The notes: generated by a model from the letters alone, not told the origin. 64,000 nucleotides of DNA from Paracholeplasma manati (GCF_025742995.1 NZ_JAOVQM010000003.1:124001-188000); one strand, 5' to 3'. Shown: positions 53,112 through 62,565, counted from the stretch's first letter. Made by a program: numbers and translations.

Positions 53112-53429
53112 ATGCTTATCACGTATGACGGTAGTGAATTCGAACAAGTCGTTGGCAGACAAGGTCTTGTTTTAGTCGATTTTTTTGCAACATGGTGTGG
53201 ACCATGCAAGATGTTGATGCCTCAATTGGAAGCTTTATCTGAAGAACAACCACAAATTCCTTTTGTTAAAGTGGATATTGATCAATATAGACCTCTTGCG
53301 AAAGAAACTTACGGCATTACTTCGGTTCCAACATTAATCTTATTTAAAGATGGCGTTGAAGTATCTAGACAAAGCGGATTTGCACCAAAAGACGCTGTTT
53401 GGAAATGGATTCAAGCAAACAATAAATAA
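53112..53429 (+). CDS. trxA: Thioredoxin
   Basis: A 105-residue cytosolic redox protein. The active site is WCGPCK within VDFFATWCGPCKMLMPQLE; the cis-proline loop is ITSVPTLILFKDG. Standard length. GGAGG precedes ATG; own promoter and terminator make it monocistronic. It may reduce MsrA and ribonucleotide reductase, as elsewhere. Confidence 0.96.
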   Translation: MLITYDGSEFEQVVGRQGLVLVDFFATWCGPCKMLMPQLEALSEEQPQIPFVKVDIDQYRPLAKETYGITSVPTLILFKDGVEVSRQSGFAPKDAVWKWIQANNK

Positions 53430-53432
53430 AAA

Positions 53433-53451
53433 AACACGACAATGTCGTGTT
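53433..53451 (+). other. Hairpin directly after trxA
   Basis: AACACGACA (53433-53441) and TGTCGTGTT (53443-53451) form a strong stem that starts 3 nt after the trxA stop codon. No T run follows, so termination is probably completed by the next stem. Confidence 0.55.
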
Positions 53452-53452
53452 C

Positions 53453-53487
53453 AAAGGGGTATTCGTCAAGTTGACGAACCCTTTTTT
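53453..53487 (+). terminator. Terminator downstream of trxA
   Basis: AAAGGG followed by TTCGTC (53462-53467) pairs with GACGAA (53473-53478) and CCCTTT, then a T run ending at 53487. The stem covers the 3' end of the convergent GNAT gene. Confidence 0.65.
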
Positions 53488-53921
53488 CTTAGTTCCATCG
53501 CGTAATGGTCGATACCATCCACCAAATAAATGTCTGAAATCACTTCAAATCCGAAACTTTCATAAAATTTTCTAAGATAACTTTGTCCTTCAATTCGAAT
53601 GATGGTTTCAGATTGAAATAAATGCGCTATAGCCGCTTTAATCAATGCTTTTGAATAACCTTTATTGCGGACATTTGGATAGGAAACCACTCGACCTAAA
53701 GAAGATGCGTCATCGAATTTAACCCCATAGGGCATGGTTCTCACATAAGAAACGATGGTGTCTTGTTCTTTGATGAAAAAATGGGTTGCTTGATAATCTA
53801 AATCATCTAAATCTTGATAAATAGCGGTTTGTTCAACCACAAAAACATCGCTTCTCAATTTGAGTAGTTGGTAGAGCTCAGTTGTGGTAAGTTTGGAAAA
53901 CTTTTTTTGATGAATTTGCAT
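53466..53921 (-). CDS. GNAT N-acetyltransferase, ElaA-like
   Basis: A 151-residue acyltransferase. ELYQLLKLRSDVFVVEQTAIYQDLDDLD is the characteristic N-terminal block of the ElaA group, followed by SSLGRVVSYPNVRNKGYSKALIKAA, where the acetyl-CoA-binding RxxGxS-type loop lies, and FGFEVISDIYLVDGIDHYAM. Substrate unknown. It is convergent with trxA and divergent from truB. Confidence 0.88.
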   Translation of the reverse strand: MQIHQKKFSKLTTTELYQLLKLRSDVFVVEQTAIYQDLDDLDYQATHFFIKEQDTIVSYVRTMPYGVKFDDASSLGRVVSYPNVRNKGYSKALIKAAIAHLFQSETIIRIEGQSYLRKFYESFGFEVISDIYLVDGIDHYAMELRKKGSST

Positions 53922-54008
53922 AAAAACACCTCGTTTTTATTATACAGGAAAATGACTTTTTTGGGCATATTTTCGACCTTTTATTGTATAATGTAAGAAG
54001 GTGATAAT

Positions 54009-54869
54009 ATGGAAGGTATCTTCTTAATCGATAAACCTGCTGGAATGACTTCTTTTGATGTCATCCGCAAGTTAAGAAATCAACTCAATACAAAAGAAGT
54101 CGGCCATGCCGGCACTTTAGACCCTATGGCAACCGGATTATTGGTTGTCTTGGTCGGTAAAGCAACCAAACTATCCGATTTATTGCTTTCAGAAACCAAA
54201 ACCTATCAAGGGACCATTACTTTTGGGTTTTCTACGGATTCTTATGATCGAACTGGAAAAGTGGTCGATACATTGGATACATTTGATTTAAATGAAACAC
54301 AAATTGATGAAACCATCAAATCTTTTTTAAGTCGTGATTCACAGTTACCACCCATTTATTCAGCGATTAAAATACAAGGCAAAAAACTGTATGAATACGC
54401 TAGAAAAGAACAAGCCGTGGAAATTGATGAAAGACCTATGGTAATTCATGAGTTTGAACGAACTTCAGCCTATATGAATCAAAGTTTTAATTTTGAAATT
54501 AGAGTATCTAAAGGCACCTATATCCGTTCGATCGCCCATGATTTTGGTGTATCTCTGGCTATCCCAAGTCATTTAAGTGCTTTAAGACGCACCCATTCAG
54601 GCCGATATTCATTATCAACGGCTTATCGTTTGGGTGAGATTGATGAATATACCATGCCAAATTTTAGTGTTGAAGATTACGCAAAAACACTGGATAAACT
54701 CGTTGTGGATGACTATTTGATTCCACTCATCCGAAATGGTGTCAGACTCGATGAACGTCAAACGACCATGGATGGCCCATTCACGGCGTATTCGAAAGAC
54801 AATAAGCCGATCGCTATCTTTAAAAAAGATGGGAAAAATTATAAACCACTGATTCAGTTAGGAGAATAG
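54009..54869 (+). CDS. truB: tRNA pseudouridine(55) synthase TruB
   Basis: A 286-residue enzyme. GIFLIDKPAGMTSFDVI and the catalytic-Asp motif GHAGTLDPMATGLLVV are at the N-terminus, TYQGTITFGFSTDSYDRTG and SKGTYIRSIAHDFG in the core, and a short PUA-like C-terminal region. AAGGTGATA precedes ATG and an extended -10 TGTATAAT (TATAAT at 53987-53992) lies upstream. It is paired with ribF, the conserved truB-ribF order. Confidence 0.96.
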   Translation: MEGIFLIDKPAGMTSFDVIRKLRNQLNTKEVGHAGTLDPMATGLLVVLVGKATKLSDLLLSETKTYQGTITFGFSTDSYDRTGKVVDTLDTFDLNETQIDETIKSFLSRDSQLPPIYSAIKIQGKKLYEYARKEQAVEIDERPMVIHEFERTSAYMNQSFNFEIRVSKGTYIRSIAHDFGVSLAIPSHLSALRRTHSGRYSLSTAYRLGEIDEYTMPNFSVEDYAKTLDKLVVDDYLIPLIRNGVRLDERQTTMDGPFTAYSKDNKPIAIFKKDGKNYKPLIQLGE

Positions 54870-54871
54870 CC

Positions 54872-55765
54872 ATGGATTTACAAATCAATGATTTCCATGC
54901 TTTTAAAAATGACCAACCATTAACACTGACCATCGGCAATTTCGATGGATTACACCTCGGTCATCAAGCATTGATCAAAAAAACTTTATACCCAGATACC
55001 GAAAGTGCTGTGATGACATTCTTTCCACACCCAATGAAAGTCTTAAGGGGAATGAAAGACCATGTGATTTTAATGAGCCAAGAGAAAAAAATCAAACTCA
55101 TTGAATCGATGGGGGTTGATCACTTATTCATCGCTAATTTCGATATGCAAATGGCATCCACATCGAAAGAATCATTCATTGAACGGCTAAAATCCTTGAA
55201 CGTTAAGCGATTGGTGCTTGGCATCGATTTTCGCTTTGGTTCACATGCTTCTGGTCATGTGGAAGACTTAAAGCAACATTTTGAAGTCATCATCGTTGAA
55301 AATGTGACACATCAAGATACCCGCATCTCAACCACATACATCAAAGATTTACTTTACTCTGGTGAATTGTCTAGGGCTGAACTCTTGCTTGGCCGTCCTT
55401 ATAGCATCGAAGGTGTTGTCATTCATGGCGACAAAGTCGGTCGAACCCTGGGTATGCCTACCGCTAATCTAGACTTAGAAACCTATGTGTTGCCACCAAA
55501 TGGGGTATACTATGTGGATGTACTTTATCAGGGACACATGTATCCAGGCGCACTTAATATTGGCTACAACCCAACCATCAATTACAGTGTTAAGAAAAGG
55601 GTAGAAGTTTACATATTGGATTTTAATGAAATGATTTATGGCAAAAAATTGGAGATTTTTTTCCGATTATATTTAAGACCTGAAAAGCAATTCAAGTCCA
55701 AAGAAGCCTTGATTGAACAACTCCAAAAAGATATCGAAGATGTCAAACGTCTTTCATCCAAATGA
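54872..55765 (+). CDS. ribF: Bifunctional riboflavin kinase/FAD synthetase
   Basis: Converts riboflavin to FMN and FAD; 297 residues. The N-terminal adenylyltransferase has TIGNFDGLHLGHQALI and DFRFGSHASGHVEDL; the C-terminal kinase has GDKVGRTLGMPTANLD and NIGYNPTIN. It starts 2 nt after truB with AGGAG upstream. The flavin it makes is relevant to the flavin-binding lipoprotein at 59599. Confidence 0.96.
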   Translation: MDLQINDFHAFKNDQPLTLTIGNFDGLHLGHQALIKKTLYPDTESAVMTFFPHPMKVLRGMKDHVILMSQEKKIKLIESMGVDHLFIANFDMQMASTSKESFIERLKSLNVKRLVLGIDFRFGSHASGHVEDLKQHFEVIIVENVTHQDTRISTTYIKDLLYSGELSRAELLLGRPYSIEGVVIHGDKVGRTLGMPTANLDLETYVLPPNGVYYVDVLYQGHMYPGALNIGYNPTINYSVKKRVEVYILDFNEMIYGKKLEIFFRLYLRPEKQFKSKEALIEQLQKDIEDVKRLSSK

Positions 55766-55794
55766 TTGATAACTTTCTTCGCGTATGTTAAAAT
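55766..55794 (+). promoter_or_regulatory. Promoter of darA
   Basis: TTGATA (55766-55771), 17-bp spacer, TAAAAT (55789-55794). Confidence 0.55.
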
Positions 55795-55815
55795 AGACAT
55801 AAGGTGGTGTATATC

Positions 55816-56139
55816 ATGAAACTCGTATTAGCGATTATCTCAAATGATGATTCAAATAAAGTTTCCAAAGGTTTAGTTAAAGAAAACTATTTTGTAACAA
55901 AACTCGCAACTACCGGTGGTTTCCTATTAACAGGAAATACAACCTTTTTGATTGGTACCAATGATGAAAAAGTACCAAGAATTCTAGAAATCATCGAAGA
56001 ACACTCTAAAACACGTGCAAAACTCGTGCCAAATTCGATCATCAGTGAATTTGGTATGTTCTCTAGCCTACCAGTAGAAGTTAAGGTTGGCGGTGCGACA
56101 GTGTTCGTATTAAACGTTGAACAATTTATTAAGATTTAA
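55816..56139 (+). CDS. darA: Cyclic-di-AMP receptor DarA (PII-like PstA)
   Basis: A 107-residue PII-like trimeric signalling protein. MKLVLAIISNDDSNKVSKGLVK, TKLATTGGFLLTGNTTFLIGT and VGGATVFVLNVEQF match the c-di-AMP-binding PstA/DarA family, including the Thr-Gly-Gly-Phe binding loop. AAGGTGG lies 9 nt before ATG 55816; an in-frame GTG start at 55804 is inside this site. Its downstream partner is not known in the family. Confidence 0.93.
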   Translation: MKLVLAIISNDDSNKVSKGLVKENYFVTKLATTGGFLLTGNTTFLIGTNDEKVPRILEIIEEHSKTRAKLVPNSIISEFGMFSSLPVEVKVGGATVFVLNVEQFIKI

Positions 56140-56142
56140 GTC

Positions 56143-56170
56143 TTGCAATTTGTTCAATTTGTGTTAAAAT
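56143..56170 (+). promoter_or_regulatory. Promoter of rpsO
   Basis: TTGCAA (56143-56148), 16-bp spacer, TAAAAT (56165-56170) with an extended TGT element. Confidence 0.6.
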
Positions 56171-56176
56171 GGTTAT

Positions 56177-56236
56177 GGCGTAATCAAGGATTATGGGTGC
56201 CTCCTAATCTTTAGATTCACGAGAAAGGATATAAAC
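56177..56236 (+). promoter_or_regulatory. Structured rpsO leader, possible S15 autoregulatory site
   Basis: The 5' leader contains two small stems: TAATC/GATTA (56181-56193) and AATCT/AGATT (56206-56217), with GGGTGCCTCC between them. S15 represses its own mRNA in several bacteria by binding structured leaders, so autoregulation is plausible here but not demonstrated by a recognisable consensus. Confidence 0.3.
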
Positions 56237-56506
56237 ATGGCAATTTCAAAAGAAAGAAAGCAAGCACTTATCAAAGAATTCCAAATCAATGATAAGGACA
56301 CAGGATCTGCAGCTGTTCAAATCGCAGTCCTAACAGAAGAAATCAACCAATTGAACGCACACTTAGCTGTTCATACACACGATTTCCATTCTAAACGCGG
56401 CTTATTCCAAAAGATTGGCTTACGTAAGAGATTCTTAGCTTACCTAAAGAAGTCTAATTTGGAAGCTTACACTGCTTTGATTGAAAAACTCAATCTACGT
56501 GGCTAA
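56237..56506 (+). CDS. rpsO: 30S ribosomal protein S15
   Basis: An 89-residue primary 16S rRNA-binding protein. TGSAAVQIAVLTEEINQLNAHL, HDFHSKRGLFQKIGLRKRFLAYL are the conserved family blocks. Monocistronic with its own terminator, followed by pnp, the widely conserved rpsO-pnp order. Confidence 0.97.
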   Translation: MAISKERKQALIKEFQINDKDTGSAAVQIAVLTEEINQLNAHLAVHTHDFHSKRGLFQKIGLRKRFLAYLKKSNLEAYTALIEKLNLRG

Positions 56507-56532
56507 AAGATTGCGAAAGCAATCTTTTTTTT
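56506..56532 (+). terminator. Terminator after rpsO
   Basis: AAAGATTGC (56506-56514), GAAA loop, GCAATCTTT (56519-56527), then T tract. Confidence 0.9.
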
Positions 56533-56622
56533 ACTAGTAAAAGGGCTTTATTTGGTGTATAATGATTAAGGCATACATATATAAAATAGAAGAAAATATA
56601 AAATGAAGGAGATTTTTATATT

Positions 56623-58755
56623 ATGAGTGAAAAACGCATTTATGAAACGGTCATTGGCGGCCGTACGCTAAGAGTTGAAATCGGCGAATTAGCGAAACAA
56701 GCCAATGCAGCAGCCATGCTTTATTATGGAGATTCAGCCGTATTATCAGTTGCAGTCGCAAAAGACTCAGCATCCACCCAAGATTTCTTCCCGTTAACCG
56801 TATTGTACCAAGAAAAACTATACGCAGCAGGCAAAATTCCTGGCGGTTTCTTAAGACGTGAAGGTAGACCTTCCGAACATGAAACCTTAACCTCTCGTTT
56901 AATTGACAGACCAATCCGTCCATTATTCCCAGATGGTTACAGAAATGAAGTACAAATCATCAATACCGTCATGTCATCTGACCATGACGCAACCCCTGAA
57001 ATGACCGCTTTAATCGGTTCATCTCTCACCTTGATGCTTTCAAACATTCCATTTAAAATGGGTGTCGCTGGTGTCATCGTTGGTAGAGTCAATGGTAAAC
57101 TCATCATTAACCCTACCGTCGCTGAGATGGAACAAAGCGATATCGACTTAACCGTTGCTGGTACCAAAGAAGCCATCAACATGGTTGAAGCTGGTGCTAA
57201 ACAAGTCACTGAAGAAGACATGTTAGCTGCTTTGATGTTCGGTCACGCAGAAATCAAGAAAATCGTCGAATTCCAAGAACAAATCCAAAAAGAATTGGGT
57301 CAAGAAAAAGCCGCTTTCGATATGTTCGTTGTGGATCAAGCAATTGAAAAAGCCGTTAAAGCATTCGCTGAAGAACGTTTAATTAAAGCCGTATCCGTCA
57401 AAGGAAAACACGAAAGACAACATGCCATTGACTTAATCGTGGAAGAAACCGTTGAGAAATTCGGACAAAAAGCATTCTTTAAAGAAGTTGAAGGCGTTAA
57501 AGTATTTGATGCTGAAGCGAAAGATACTTATATGAAATCCGTTAAAATGACGTTAGAAAACATCGAAATCGATGAAGTTAGACGTCTCATTACCGAAGAT
57601 AAAGTCAGACCAGACGGCCGTAAGGTGAACGAAATTCGTCCATTATCCAGCCGTGTTGACTTATTGCCACGTGTTCACGGTTCTGCATTATTTACCCGTG
57701 GTCAAACACAAGCATTATCGATTACAACCTTAGGTTCCTTAGGCGAAAACCAAATCATTGATGGTCTTTCCCCCGAAGATTCCAAACGTTTTATGTTACA
57801 TTATAACTTCCCACAATTCTCCGTAGGTGAAACTGGCCGTTATGGTTCTCCAGGTCGTCGTGAAATTGGTCACGGTGCATTGGGTGAAAGAGCCATTCTC
57901 CAAGTATTACCAAATGAAGAAGAATTCCCATATACCATTCGTGTGGTTTCAGAAATTCTTGAATCCAACGGTTCTACCTCACAAGCATCCATTTGTGCAG
58001 GTACCATGAGCTTAATGGCTGCAGGTGTGCCTCTAAAAGCCCCAGTTGCAGGGATTGCTATGGGCTTGATCAAAAAAGGTGACGCTTATACCATTTTATC
58101 CGATATTCAAGGGTTGGAAGACCATTTCGGCGATATGGACTTTAAAGTGGCTGGTACTAAAGACGGTATTACAGCACTTCAAATGGACATCAAGATTGAT
58201 GGTTTAACCGAAGATATTTTAAGAGAAGCACTTGCTCAAGCAAAAGAAGGCCGCTTAGAAATCTTAAACCACATGTTATCGACCATTCCTGCGGTTAGAG
58301 AAGACTTATCTCCATACGCACCTAAAGTCGTTATGATGAAGATCAACCCTGATAAGATTCGTGATGTGATTGGTGCCGGTGGTAAGATCATCAGCCAAAT
58401 CATTGAAGATTGCAACCAAGTGAAGATTGACATCGAACAAGATGGTCGCGTATTCTTGATGCATTCTGATATGGTATGGATTAAGAAAGCCAAAGCGATG
58501 ATTGAAAACCTAACACGACAAGCTGAAATCGGCAAAGTGTATGAAGGTACAGTCGTCAGAATTGAAAAATTCGGTTGCTTCGTCGAATTATGGAAAGGTA
58601 CTGAAGGTTTAGTCCACATCTCCAAATTGGCGAAAGAACGCGTAGAAAAAGTAGAATCCATTGTGTCTGTTGGTGATGTCATCCTCGTTAAATGCATCGG
58701 CATCGATGACAAAGGCCGTATTGACCTATCTAGAAAAGACGCTTTAGAACAATAA
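56623..58755 (+). CDS. pnp: Polynucleotide phosphorylase
   Basis: 3'-5' phosphorolytic exoribonuclease of the degradosome; 710 residues. Two RNase PH domains (about 5-215 and 315-545) flank a helical region; [27 protein letters not shown] in the first and [24 protein letters not shown] in the second are typical. A KH domain ([20 protein letters not shown]) and an S1 domain ([20 protein letters not shown]) close the protein. An extended -10 TGTATAAT (56556-56563) may drive it. AAGGAG is 11 nt before the ATG. Confidence 0.97.
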   Translation: MSEKRIYETVIGGRTLRVEIGELAKQANAAAMLYYGDSAVLSVAVAKDSASTQDFFPLTVLYQEKLYAAGKIPGGFLRREGRPSEHETLTSRLIDRPIRPLFPDGYRNEVQIINTVMSSDHDATPEMTALIGSSLTLMLSNIPFKMGVAGVIVGRVNGKLIINPTVAEMEQSDIDLTVAGTKEAINMVEAGAKQVTEEDMLAALMFGHAEIKKIVEFQEQIQKELGQEKAAFDMFVVDQAIEKAVKAFAEERLIKAVSVKGKHERQHAIDLIVEETVEKFGQKAFFKEVEGVKVFDAEAKDTYMKSVKMTLENIEIDEVRRLITEDKVRPDGRKVNEIRPLSSRVDLLPRVHGSALFTRGQTQALSITTLGSLGENQIIDGLSPEDSKRFMLHYNFPQFSVGETGRYGSPGRREIGHGALGERAILQVLPNEEEFPYTIRVVSEILESNGSTSQASICAGTMSLMAAGVPLKAPVAGIAMGLIKKGDAYTILSDIQGLEDHFGDMDFKVAGTKDGITALQMDIKIDGLTEDILREALAQAKEGRLEILNHMLSTIPAVREDLSPYAPKVVMMKINPDKIRDVIGAGGKIISQIIEDCNQVKIDIEQDGRVFLMHSDMVWIKKAKAMIENLTRQAEIGKVYEGTVVRIEKFGCFVELWKGTEGLVHISKLAKERVEKVESIVSVGDVILVKCIGIDDKGRIDLSRKDALEQ

Positions 58756-58762
58756 TTTAAAG

Positions 58763-58784
58763 AAGATGCTTCGGCATCTTTTTT
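58763..58784 (+). terminator. Terminator between pnp and the Smr gene
   Basis: AAGATGC (58763-58769), TTCG tetraloop, GCATCTT (58774-58780), then TTTT. Some read-through into the Smr gene, 14 nt away, is likely because no separate promoter is evident. Confidence 0.8.
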
Positions 58785-58797
58785 GTTAGGAGAACTT

Positions 58798-59133
58798 ATG
58801 ATCAAAGTCGATATTAAAACCAGTATGCCTACCGTTGAGGTTGCGAAAACATTATTACTGAATGGCATCAAAATGCATCGATCTGAAAAAGTGATTAAAA
58901 TCATTCATGGGTACGGTTCATCTGGGGTTGGTGGTAAAATCAAACACATGGTCCATGAAGTATTAGAATCCTTAAAAGAGACCAATCAAATACGCGATTT
59001 TATCCCTGGTGAAGCCTTGGTTTCGTTCATGGGCTACGCCGATACCATTCAAAAATATAAACCTTTGATCATGAGTGATTCAGATTATCGAAGAGGCAAT
59101 GATGGCATCACCTATGTATTTATAAAGCCTTGA
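58798..59133 (+). CDS. Stand-alone Smr-domain protein
   Basis: A 111-residue protein consisting of little more than an Smr domain: IKVDIKTSMPTVEVAKTLLLNGI and VIKIIHGYGSSGVGGKIKHMVHEVL, with the HGxGxG-like loop, ending in NDGITYVFI. Smr domains nick branched DNA or cleave RNA; the role of single-domain forms is unknown. The LDxRG-type first motif is degenerate here (VDIKTS). AGGAG precedes ATG 58798. MutS2 in this window carries another Smr domain. Confidence 0.82.
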   Translation: MIKVDIKTSMPTVEVAKTLLLNGIKMHRSEKVIKIIHGYGSSGVGGKIKHMVHEVLESLKETNQIRDFIPGEALVSFMGYADTIQKYKPLIMSDSDYRRGNDGITYVFIKP

Positions 59134-59158
59134 CATTTGATTGGATTTACTATAGAAT
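59130..59158 (+). promoter_or_regulatory. Promoter of rnpB
   Basis: Consensus TTGACA (59130-59135), 17-bp spacer, TAGAAT (59153-59158). The -35 overlaps the stop codon of the Smr gene. Confidence 0.7.
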
Positions 59159-59162
59159 ATAC

Positions 59163-59506
59163 CTCGTCAATTGAAGGTAATCGAGCCGATTCGTCGGTTA
59201 GGAAAGTCCATGCTAGCACAGTCTGAGATGATTGTAGTGATTGTGCCTAAGGAAACAATAACTTAGGATACACGCAAGTGTAATGGCGGTTAAATTTGCT
59301 AAAGGAAACCATGCAAATACTGTAATGTGCCACAGAAACGAGTCCATTGGAAACGATGGAATGAAACGCGGTAAACCCCACAAGCTAGTAACCCAAATTT
59401 TGGTAGGGGCACTCGAAGCGCATAAATGAATGTAGCTTTGGGCTTATCATAGAGATAAATGATTACACTCGAAAGAGAACAGAACATGGCTTATGCAAGT
59501 TGACAA
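59163..59506 (+). ncRNA. rnpB: RNase P RNA, type B
   Basis: Catalytic RNA that trims tRNA 5' ends. Conserved blocks are in order: GTTAGGAAAGTCCATGC (near 59197-59213, P4 5' side), AAACGCGGTAAACCCC (59364-59379), and AGAGAACAGAACATGGCTTA (P4 3' side, about 59474-59493). The termini GTCAATTG (59166-59173) and CAAGTTGAC (59496-59504) form P1. The general layout is that of the Bacillota type B RNA; exact ends are estimates. Confidence 0.95.
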
Positions 59507-59511
59507 CAATA

Positions 59512-59540
59512 AAAAACAGCTCCTCGGCTGTTTTTTTTTT
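59512..59540 (+). terminator. Terminator of rnpB
   Basis: AAAAACAGC pairs with GCTGTTTTT around TCCTCG, followed by a T tract to 59540. Confidence 0.9.
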
Positions 59541-59551
59541 ATTTTAAACGT

Positions 59552-59583
59552 AAAAAAAAGATGCAACCCATTGGGATTGCATC
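59552..59583 (-). terminator. Terminator of the FMN-binding lipoprotein gene
   Basis: On the minus strand GATGCAATCC pairs with GGTTGCATC, then TTTTTTTT. Confidence 0.8.
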
Positions 59584-59598
59584 AATTTGTTTGTTGGA

Positions 59599-60525
59599 TT
59601 ATTTACCAGCGTATTCGAAAATATCGTCTAATAAGTGGAAGTAACCAGAAGTCTTGATGGTAACACCAGCAAGAGAGTCAACCATTGTACCATTGATAGC
59701 ACCAGAACGATCAGCTAGAGGATCAACAGAACCATCCCAACCGTTTGCTGCAACATAGTCTAAGATTAATTGGATTTGTTCGTTCCATTCAAGTGTAGTC
59801 TTTTCAGTAGTAGAAGCTGTCCAAGCACCGTTAGCATAAGTATTCTTAGCACCAGTACCCTTCATGCCATAAGCTGCACCTAATTCTTGTTTAGTTTGAT
59901 CTTTCCAAACGAATGTACCAGCAGTTGCATCTTTAGTAGCTTGTCTAACATCGATTAATAAGTTAGAAACTTTGCCTTTTGCGTCTACGTTCATGGTTGC
60001 GAAGTAGAAGTCAGTACCAGAGCAGTAAATAGAAGTGAATAAACCAGCTTTTGCATTTTCAACTGCAGCTTTTGCAACTTCAGTGTAAGCATTCTTGATG
60101 GTAACACCAGCCATACCGTCAACTGCGAAAGCTTCGCCGATTGGGGTAGAATCTAATGAATCAACACCATTTTCTAATAAGTATGCTTCGATTAAAGCAG
60201 CTTGTTCGTACCATTCTAATTGGCCTTCAACTTTAGCCATACCATAGTCATCACCAAGTTCTTTTTTAGTCTTAGCGTTCCATGCCCATGAATAAGCTTG
60301 TGTTTCTGTGTTTTGAGTTCTTGTACCTTGACGAACATCAATGTTGTAACCTACGATTTTACCTTTTTCAACGGTAACAGTTACGAATGTTACTTGTGGT
60401 TTGTTGGAGCTAACTTCTAGGCTGTAAGCTAAGAATTCGCCGTCAACTTTGAATTCTTTTTCTTGGCAAGCAGACAAGCCAAAAGCGGCTACTACGACAA
60501 GTAGTAATACCAAAATCTTTTTCAT
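59599..60525 (-). CDS. Two-domain FMN-binding lipoprotein, probable covalent flavin carrier
   Basis: A 308-residue lipoprotein (lipobox LSAC, Cys20). Two tandem homologous domains follow: the first ends DGMAGVTIK (Asp136...Thr142), the second DSLAGVTIK (Asp283...Thr289). These fit the D-x-x-[SA]-G-[AV]-T pattern in which ApbE attaches FMN to Thr. Each domain also has a VDVRQ-like strand (NIDVRQGTR, LIDVRQATK) and TKKELG/TKQELG helix with YGM. The arrangement resembles PplA of Listeria, an extracellular electron-transfer flavoprotein. It has its own promoter and terminator. No ApbE or NADH dehydrogenase gene is in this window, so the electron route is unknown. Confidence 0.85.
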   Translation of the reverse strand: MKKILVLLLVVVAAFGLSACQEKEFKVDGEFLAYSLEVSSNKPQVTFVTVTVEKGKIVGYNIDVRQGTRTQNTETQAYSWAWNAKTKKELGDDYGMAKVEGQLEWYEQAALIEAYLLENGVDSLDSTPIGEAFAVDGMAGVTIKNAYTEVAKAAVENAKAGLFTSIYCSGTDFYFATMNVDAKGKVSNLLIDVRQATKDATAGTFVWKDQTKQELGAAYGMKGTGAKNTYANGAWTASTTEKTTLEWNEQIQLILDYVAANGWDGSVDPLADRSGAINGTMVDSLAGVTIKTSGYFHLLDDIFEYAGK

Positions 60526-60563
60526 TATTAAATTCCTCCTATGAATTGATTTATTACGATATC

Positions 60564-60592
60564 ATTATATCTTGTTGTCAACTAAAATGCAA
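60564..60592 (-). promoter_or_regulatory. Promoter of the FMN-binding lipoprotein gene
   Basis: On the minus strand TTGCAT (60587-60592), 17-bp spacer, TATAAT (60564-60569). Confidence 0.65.
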
Positions 60593-60659
60593 TCCCAAAT
60601 AAAGATGACTTCTTTGAAAACGTTTTATTTCTATTTAAGCATGGCTAGATTGAAATATC

Positions 60660-60688
60660 TTGCTTATAAAGCGGTAAAATGATAAAAT
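60660..60688 (+). promoter_or_regulatory. Promoter of lepA
   Basis: TTGCTT (60660-60665), 17-bp spacer, TAAAAT (60683-60688). Confidence 0.55.
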
Positions 60689-60707
60689 TTTAACGTTAGA
60701 AAGTGAT

Positions 60708-62540
60708 GTGCAACCTTTGAATAAACATGATATATTAGAAAGACAAAAACGAATCCGAAATTTTTCGATTATCGCGCATATTGACCATGGTAAATCGACC
60801 TTAGCCGATAGAATATTGGAACAAACACAAACGTTGACTCAACGTGAAATGAAAGAACAAATTCTAGATGGTATGGATCTTGAAAGAGAACGTGGCATTA
60901 CCATCAAATTAACTGCCGTAGAAATCAAATACCGCGCTTTGGATGGTGAACTATACACGTTCCATTTAATCGATACCCCGGGGCATGTCGACTTTACGTA
61001 TGAAGTCTCCCGCTCACTCGCCGCCTGTGAAGGCGCGATTTTAGTCGTGGATGCAGCTCAAGGCATCCAGGCACAAACCTTAGCCAATGTGCATTTGGCC
61101 TTACAAAACAACCTTGAAATTTTACCTGTCATCAATAAGATTGACTTACCAAGTGCTGACCCTGAAAAAGTCAGAAATGAAATTGAGGATGTCATCGGTA
61201 TTCCCGCTGATCATGCTGTACTTGCATCTGCAAAATCTGGTATTGGTATCCGCGACATCATGGAACAAGTGGTCGCGCATGTTCCAGCCCCACAAGGATC
61301 CATCGATGAACCACTTCAAGCATTGATATTTGACTCCATCTTTGATGCGTATCGTGGTGTCATTCCATATATTCGTATTAAAAATGGTATCGTCAAAAAG
61401 GGCGATATCATCGAAATGATGAGTAATGGTGCTACCTATGAAGTCATCGAAGTCGGTGTACACGCCCCAAGGGAAGAAAAACGTGATTTCCTCGCGGCAG
61501 GTGACGTTGGTTACTTAACTGCAGCCATCAAAACCATCTCACACGTACGCGTGGGTGACACGATTACATTAAAGAACAACCGTGCTAAACAGGCACTTCC
61601 AGGGTACCGTAAACTCAACCCTGTGGTATTCTGCGGATTGTATCCGATTGATTCATCAAAATTCAATGAATTGAAAGACGCTTTAGATAAATTAGCGCTT
61701 AATGACGCATCTTTGGCTTTTGAACCTGAAACGTCACAAGCTTTAGGCTTTGGTTTTAGAACTGGTTTCTTAGGTTTACTTCATATGGAAGTTGTTCAAG
61801 AACGTTTAGACCGTGAATTTGGGATTGAATTGATCGCTACAGCACCTTCGGTTATATATCATGTCAACTTAACCAATGGTGACCAATTAGTCATTGATAA
61901 CCCTTCTAAATTACCTACCCCACAAGAAATTGAATCGATTGAAGAACCTTACGTTACTGCAACCATCATGTGCCCTTCGGATTATGTCGGTGCAGTCATG
62001 GACTTAGCACAACGAAAACGTGGTTTATTCGTCGATATGAATTATTTGGACAAAACACGTGTTGTCATCCATTACGAACTGCCATTATCCGAAATTGTGT
62101 ATGATTTCTTTGATAAACTCAAATCTTCAACCAGAGGCTATGCTTCATTTGATTATGAAATTGGTGAATACAAAGAATCCAGACTTCAAAAGATGGATAT
62201 TCTATTAAATGGTGAAATCGTCGATGCTTTATCCTTAATTGTTCATCGTGATTTTGCATATCAACGCGGAAAAGTAATCACGGAAAAACTTAAAGAACTC
62301 ATCCCACGACAAATGTTTGAAATTCCAGTTCAAGCAGCTGTTGGTAATAAAATCATTGCTAGAGAAACCATCAAAGCCATGCGTAAAGACGTATTAGCTA
62401 AATGTTATGGTGGCGACATCTCACGTAAACGTAAATTATTAGAGAAACAAAAAGAAGGTAAGAAGAAGATGAAAGCGGTCGGTTCGGTAGACGTCCCCCA
62501 AGAAGCTTTCCTCGCCATCTTATCGAACTCAGAAGAATAA
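60708..62540 (+). CDS. lepA: Elongation factor 4 (LepA)
   Basis: Translational GTPase that can back-translocate the ribosome; 610 residues. G-domain: [14 protein letters not shown] (G1), [15 protein letters not shown] (G3), NKIDLP (G4). Domain II, then LepA-specific FCGLYPID and [16 protein letters not shown], and the unique C-terminal domain with [24 protein letters not shown]. The start is a GTG at 60708 with only a weak AAAGTGAT site; the first in-frame alternative is TTG three codons on. A terminator follows. Confidence 0.96.
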   Translation: MQPLNKHDILERQKRIRNFSIIAHIDHGKSTLADRILEQTQTLTQREMKEQILDGMDLERERGITIKLTAVEIKYRALDGELYTFHLIDTPGHVDFTYEVSRSLAACEGAILVVDAAQGIQAQTLANVHLALQNNLEILPVINKIDLPSADPEKVRNEIEDVIGIPADHAVLASAKSGIGIRDIMEQVVAHVPAPQGSIDEPLQALIFDSIFDAYRGVIPYIRIKNGIVKKGDIIEMMSNGATYEVIEVGVHAPREEKRDFLAAGDVGYLTAAIKTISHVRVGDTITLKNNRAKQALPGYRKLNPVVFCGLYPIDSSKFNELKDALDKLALNDASLAFEPETSQALGFGFRTGFLGLLHMEVVQERLDREFGIELIATAPSVIYHVNLTNGDQLVIDNPSKLPTPQEIESIEEPYVTATIMCPSDYVGAVMDLAQRKRGLFVDMNYLDKTRVVIHYELPLSEIVYDFFDKLKSSTRGYASFDYEIGEYKESRLQKMDILLNGEIVDALSLIVHRDFAYQRGKVITEKLKELIPRQMFEIPVQAAVGNKIIARETIKAMRKDVLAKCYGGDISRKRKLLEKQKEGKKKMKAVGSVDVPQEAFLAILSNSEE

Positions 62541-62565
62541 CATCCTTAAATGGATGTTTTTTTTA
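62540..62565 (+). terminator. Terminator of lepA
   Basis: AACATCC (62540-62546) pairs with GGATGTT (62553-62559), then a T tract. Confidence 0.85.

Noticed and set aside
58236-58904. 222-codon minus-strand open frame opposite pnp
   Set aside because: It mirrors the codon bias of pnp on the other strand, spans the pnp terminator and Smr start, and shows no domain pattern.
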